Assembly (NCBI GenBank): GCA_947643415.1
Contig: CANRWA010000008.1
Coordinates: forward strand, 24,541 to 88,540
Origin: an uncultured Clostridia bacterium
Lineage (GTDB): Bacteria > Bacillota > Clostridia > Lachnospirales > Lachnospiraceae
Length of the DNA stretch: 64,000 nt
Direction of reading: 5' to 3'
Shown: positions 61,349-64,000 of the stretch, piece after piece
Numbering within the stretch: position 1 is the stretch's first letter
How the letters are laid out: every line of letters begins with the position of its first letter
Notes under the pieces: generated by a model
Told to the model about the DNA's origin: nothing
Seen by the model: only the letters and a program-made list of their open reading frames with translations
Database searches by the model: none
Program-made: the position numbers and the translations under genes

Positions 61349-62860
61349 ATGCAGAAAAAAGGAAAGATGCTCGTTCTTGCTGTGCTGACCTTACTGGTAG
61401 CCGGCGCTGTCGTTTTTGCTATTCTATATGGCAGCCGTCAGGTAACAGGGCCATCTGGAACAGCGGGCGGTATTAATACAGGAAACGCACAGATACACCT
61501 TTCGGAAAGTGATACCATTGCTTCCGGGGCAGGGATTTCTCTGGATCAGAAGAAGGTCATTATCAATAAAGGTGGTACTTATTATCTGGATGGGGAGCTG
61601 ACAGATGGTCAGATCTATGTAAAAGTAGGGGATGAGGAAACGGTCACACTTTCTTTAGATGGAGTTACTCTGTCCAACAAAACAGACCACCCGATCCATG
61701 TCGAAAATGCAAAAGAGACGATACTGACTTCCGGGTCAGATGCGGTCAATACCATTACATCCGGGGAAGGTGTCTCTGTGAACAGCAATAAAGACACACA
61801 GGTGGCTGCCATTTACTCAAGGGATGATCTGACGGTTGAGAGGGGAAAATATAATGTGACAGCATCCGGGGATGGCCTGCACTCGAATGATGATATCACG
61901 ATAAAAGGTGGTGATATCATGATAGAGTGCGGTGATGATGGGGTTCATGCCAATGAGGAACTGCTTGTGAAGGACGGCAGCATTACGGTAAAGCAGTCCT
62001 ATGAGGGGCTGGAGGCAAATCAGATCACCATTGAAGGCGGTGAACATGATATTACTTCCAGTGATGATGGACTGAATGCGAATGGTGGGCCGGCAAACGC
62101 TGGCGGTTTTGGAGGTGGACGTCAGGGCGGTGGCGGAAAACCTGATTTTGACGGCGGTAATGAACCTGGCAGAGGTCCCGGTGGTATGAAACCTGGTTTA
62201 GAAGACGGGTCCAGTGGTATATCAGGTGAGGATACAAGTAAACAGATGAACAGCACACAGCAGGACAGCACGACGCAGGAAACGGAGGATGAATCGGCAG
62301 ATGAGGGAAAGGATGATGGCACAAATACAGAAAAAACACCAAATCTGATTATATCTGGCGGTAAGCTGACAGTGAATGCCGAGGGAGATGGTCTGGATTC
62401 CAATGGAAATCTCATCATAAAAGGGGGAGAGATCTATGTTGATGGTCCTTCCTCAAATGGAAATGGCGCACTTGATGTCGGCACAGAGATCGGAGGAATT
62501 TGCCAGATTGAAGGTGGTACGGTTATTGCTGTGGGAAGTTCTGGTATGGCAGAGACCTTTGACGATAGCTCGACACAATGTTCTTTCCGCTATAATCTAG
62601 AGAGTAGTTATACTGAGAATACAGAAATAACGATCCTGAATGAAGATGGAAAGGAAATCTTCCAGTACAAAACGAAGAAAACAGGGAATTCGGTTATATT
62701 CAGCAGTCCGGAACTTGAGAAAGGAAAGAAGTATACATTGAAAGTGGGAGACAAGGCAAATGAGGTTACATTAAGTGATATTTCCTCTTCTTTCGGTACA
62801 GAATCCCGTGGTATGGGAGGCAGAGGCGGACATGGCGGCATAATCAAGAGGGGAGAATGA
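61349..62860 (+). CDS. Exported Cthe_2159-like beta-helix carbohydrate-binding protein
   Basis: A 503-residue exported protein. Membrane anchor/signal at residues 6-28 (MLVLAVLTLLVAGAVVFAIL), then a right-handed beta-helix of the Cthe_2159 carbohydrate-binding type. Repeating units read G-G-D-I-M-I-E-C-G-D-D-G-V-H-A-N and DGSITVKQSYEGLEANQITI; a Gly-rich and Ser/Thr/Asp-rich insert is at about 248-330 (GGRQGGGGKPDFDGG). Family members bind pectin-like or cellulosic sugars and calcium. It is the third gene of the VTC-DUF4956 set. Confidence 0.88.
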   Translation: MQKKGKMLVLAVLTLLVAGAVVFAILYGSRQVTGPSGTAGGINTGNAQIHLSESDTIASGAGISLDQKKVIINKGGTYYLDGELTDGQIYVKVGDEETVTLSLDGVTLSNKTDHPIHVENAKETILTSGSDAVNTITSGEGVSVNSNKDTQVAAIYSRDDLTVERGKYNVTASGDGLHSNDDITIKGGDIMIECGDDGVHANEELLVKDGSITVKQSYEGLEANQITIEGGEHDITSSDDGLNANGGPANAGGFGGGRQGGGGKPDFDGGNEPGRGPGGMKPGLEDGSSGISGEDTSKQMNSTQQDSTTQETEDESADEGKDDGTNTEKTPNLIISGGKLTVNAEGDGLDSNGNLIIKGGEIYVDGPSSNGNGALDVGTEIGGICQIEGGTVIAVGSSGMAETFDDSSTQCSFRYNLESSYTENTEITILNEDGKEIFQYKTKKTGNSVIFSSPELEKGKKYTLKVGDKANEVTLSDISSSFGTESRGMGGRGGHGGIIKRGE

Positions 62861-62861
62861 A

Positions 62862-63377
62862 ATGGCAAACCGAGCATATTTATACGCCCAAAAGGGAGCA
62901 GAGATGATTAGTATATCGGAATATAATTATGATATACCAATTGCTTATAAGATTCTGGTAGCTCAACACACAAAAAGAGTTAGATCAAAAATCTTTAAGA
63001 GTCCATTTAAAACTGCTATAAAAGGAGATTTTGAGAAGGGTGTAGAAAGGTTATATGCTTTTCTGGACGAATTGAGGACAAAGGATTACTTTGAAGAAAA
63101 GGTACTAGAAGAGAAAATAGAAGAAACAAAAGCTTTTTTGGAGAAAAAACATGGATGCAGTCATTTTTATCTGGAAGGGGCGGAAATATATGAATTGGAT
63201 TCTAACCCTATACTGGGCAGCCTGAGAATGAAGAATAGCATTTCGAACATTAACAAGGAGATAAAATCTTTTTATGGTCTAATGGATGAAATGAAAAAGG
63301 AGCAGGAAGATAAAAATAATATGATGGCATATATTGGCATTCAGGAGTGGAGTGATTATTTATATTATGAAATGTAG
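62862..63377 (+). CDS. Hypothetical protein, possible immunity-type
   Basis: A 171-residue soluble protein with no signal peptide. It starts MANRAYLYAQKG immediately after the beta-helix gene (1 bp between stop and start), so it may be carried on the same message. It is acidic-basic mixed with helical parts (VLEEKIEETKAFLEKKHGCSHF; SISNINKEIKSFYGLMDEMKKE). The opening M-x-N-R-A-Y-L-Y resembles small proteins found in polymorphic-toxin immunity arrays, but I cannot name a family. The Imm51-like gene nearby supports that view. Confidence 0.65.
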   Translation: MANRAYLYAQKGAEMISISEYNYDIPIAYKILVAQHTKRVRSKIFKSPFKTAIKGDFEKGVERLYAFLDELRTKDYFEEKVLEEKIEETKAFLEKKHGCSHFYLEGAEIYELDSNPILGSLRMKNSISNINKEIKSFYGLMDEMKKEQEDKNNMMAYIGIQEWSDYLYYEM

Positions 63378-63397
63378 ATAAAACTGCAGCAGATAAA

Positions 63398-63427
63398 TAA
63401 GGCAGGATGCCGGAATATCCTGCCTTA
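63398..63427. terminator. Hairpin between convergent genes
   Basis: TAAGGCAGGAT (63398-63408) pairs with ATCCTGCCTTA (63417-63427), 11 bp, loop GCCGGAAT. It ends the plus-strand gene; the T-run is weak. Confidence 0.65.
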
Positions 63428-63482
63428 AATCTTGTGCAGCTTATGGGACTGTTAATGTATCTTGTGTCAGGTACTGTGAACT

Positions 63483-63842
63483 TTAGTCCCATTCAATCTC
63501 GTCGCCTTCATCCCGGACAATGCGATAGAGTTCATCCTCCCCCTCTACCAGTTTCTCCAGCAGTCTTGCGAAACGGTCAGCTTTTTGTTCATTTTCTTTA
63601 GAATAATCATAATAGGCACAATACATCCCTGCCTCTGGATCTGTTTTCATTCCATCCAAAAGATCCGGTTCGTATTTCTTCAGATAGTAGTTAAGAAATG
63701 CTTCCCAGTTATATCCGTTCATATAGGCATCTGGATTAATTTTCTCCATTTTTTCGCCGATATGCATCAGTTTTTCTTCCTCAATATACAGACATACACT
63801 GATACTATGGTCTCCTTTTATAACACTTACATATTTTTGCAT
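63483..63842 (-). CDS. Imm51-like immunity protein
   Basis: A 119-residue acidic protein (MNGYNWEAFLNYYLKKYEP, GMKTDPEAGMYCAYYDYSKE, and an acidic end DEGDEIEWD) that matches the Imm51 immunity pattern: acidic, helical, with the N-G-Y-N-W-E-A-F motif. Imm51-type proteins neutralise polymorphic toxins. No toxin gene is in the window. ATG 63842 on the minus strand follows GGAGG. Just upstream is an 80-bp tandem repeat running off the window. Confidence 0.78.
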   Translation of the reverse strand: MQKYVSVIKGDHSISVCLYIEEEKLMHIGEKMEKINPDAYMNGYNWEAFLNYYLKKYEPDLLDGMKTDPEAGMYCAYYDYSKENEQKADRFARLLEKLVEGEDELYRIVRDEGDEIEWD

Positions 63843-63865
63843 TATGATCCTCCATTCTTATTGAT

Positions 63866-64000
63866 CTGCGGTTTTCAGTCAGGCTTTACCTGTATTTCAT
63901 GTCCTCTATTCGTGGAACAAAAAACGCTCTGCGTTTTTTAAAAGCCTGCGGTTTTCAGTCAGGCTTTACCTGTATTTCATGTCCTCTATTCGTGGAACAA
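63866..64000. repeat. 80-bp tandem direct repeat at the right edge (partial)
   Basis: A 55-bp block at 63866-63920 recurs exactly at 63946-64000, giving an 80-bp period. The 25 bp between hold a perfect hairpin AAAAAACGC-TCT-GCGTTTTTT (63919-63939), a strong terminator-like stem. The second copy reaches the last base, so more copies may follow. Confidence 0.85.

Noticed and set aside
63866..64000. CRISPR array at the right edge
   Set aside because: The repeated block is 55 bp with an identical 25-bp hairpin spacer visible once; there are no cas genes and the period is 80 bp.

Overview
The window looks like chromosome from a spore-forming, butyrate-type anaerobic Firmicute, most likely Lachnospiraceae. 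The reasons are a moderate GC content, strong GGAGG ribosome-binding sites, a complete thl-crt-hbd-bcd-etfB-etfA cluster, sporulation genes (yqfC, yqfD, a SpoVB-like flippase), a Rex regulator, and many lysine-rich secreted proteins with Ig-like, LRR and T-P repeat linkers. I do not name a genus. I see no rRNA, tRNA, CRISPR array, prophage or transposase gene.

Layout. 1-1.9 kb is a worn accessory edge: the tail of an LRR surface protein, a PIN-type toxin-antitoxin pair, and a broken SWIM zinc-finger gene behind a second copy of the toxin-antitoxin promoter. 1.9-8.6 kb runs from a good promoter through coaD into the six butyrate genes and ends at a terminator. 8.6-12.6 kb holds a newly noted 58-codon gene coupled to a coiled-coil protein, then a glycosyltransferase, a secreted GH5 glycanase and a lipoprotein. 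glmS (minus strand) follows, then a sugar-binding lipoprotein paired with a chemoreceptor, aroB, lemA with a DUF2207 gene, sbcD-sbcC, and a hexapeptide-repeat protein. 26-28 kb carries a NifU-like protein and a GGGtGRT protein with their own promoter. 28-34 kb has a CapA-like protein, an iron-type alcohol dehydrogenase, an Ig-like secreted protein, lepA and hemW.

34-44 kb is housekeeping: a sodium symporter, an ABC-F ATPase divergent from rex, an uncharacterised coiled-coil gene, acpS, nnr, alr, a mazF-type toxin without a visible antitoxin, and rlmH. 44-50.7 kb is accessory: an internally deleted AAA-ATPase-like/PD-(D/E)XK gene and three large secreted proteins, two of which share a basic C-terminal domain. 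50.7-59.7 kb holds mscS, an S66 peptidase, a DUF6512 membrane protein, rpsU (too short for ordinary ORF calling), yqfC-yqfD-phoH-ybeY, a DUF3048 lipoprotein-like protein and a SpoVB-like flippase. 59.9-62.9 kb is a three-gene VTC / DUF4956 / Cthe_2159-like set. The right edge has a hypothetical protein, an Imm51-like immunity gene and an 80-bp tandem repeat that runs off the window.

How the parts connect. Acetyl-CoA is converted to butyryl-CoA by thl-crt-hbd-bcd with EtfAB, and NADH/NAD balance is normally sensed by Rex, also encoded here. The terminal butyrate-forming enzymes are not in the window. Two families of dispersed palindromic repeats sit in the intergenic spaces, one contributing the stop codons of two convergent genes. 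The best candidates for poorly described systems are the NifU-like/GGGtGRT pair, the VTC-DUF4956-Cthe_2159 set, and the palindromic repeat family with consensus TTAGCTCAACGGCGCC.
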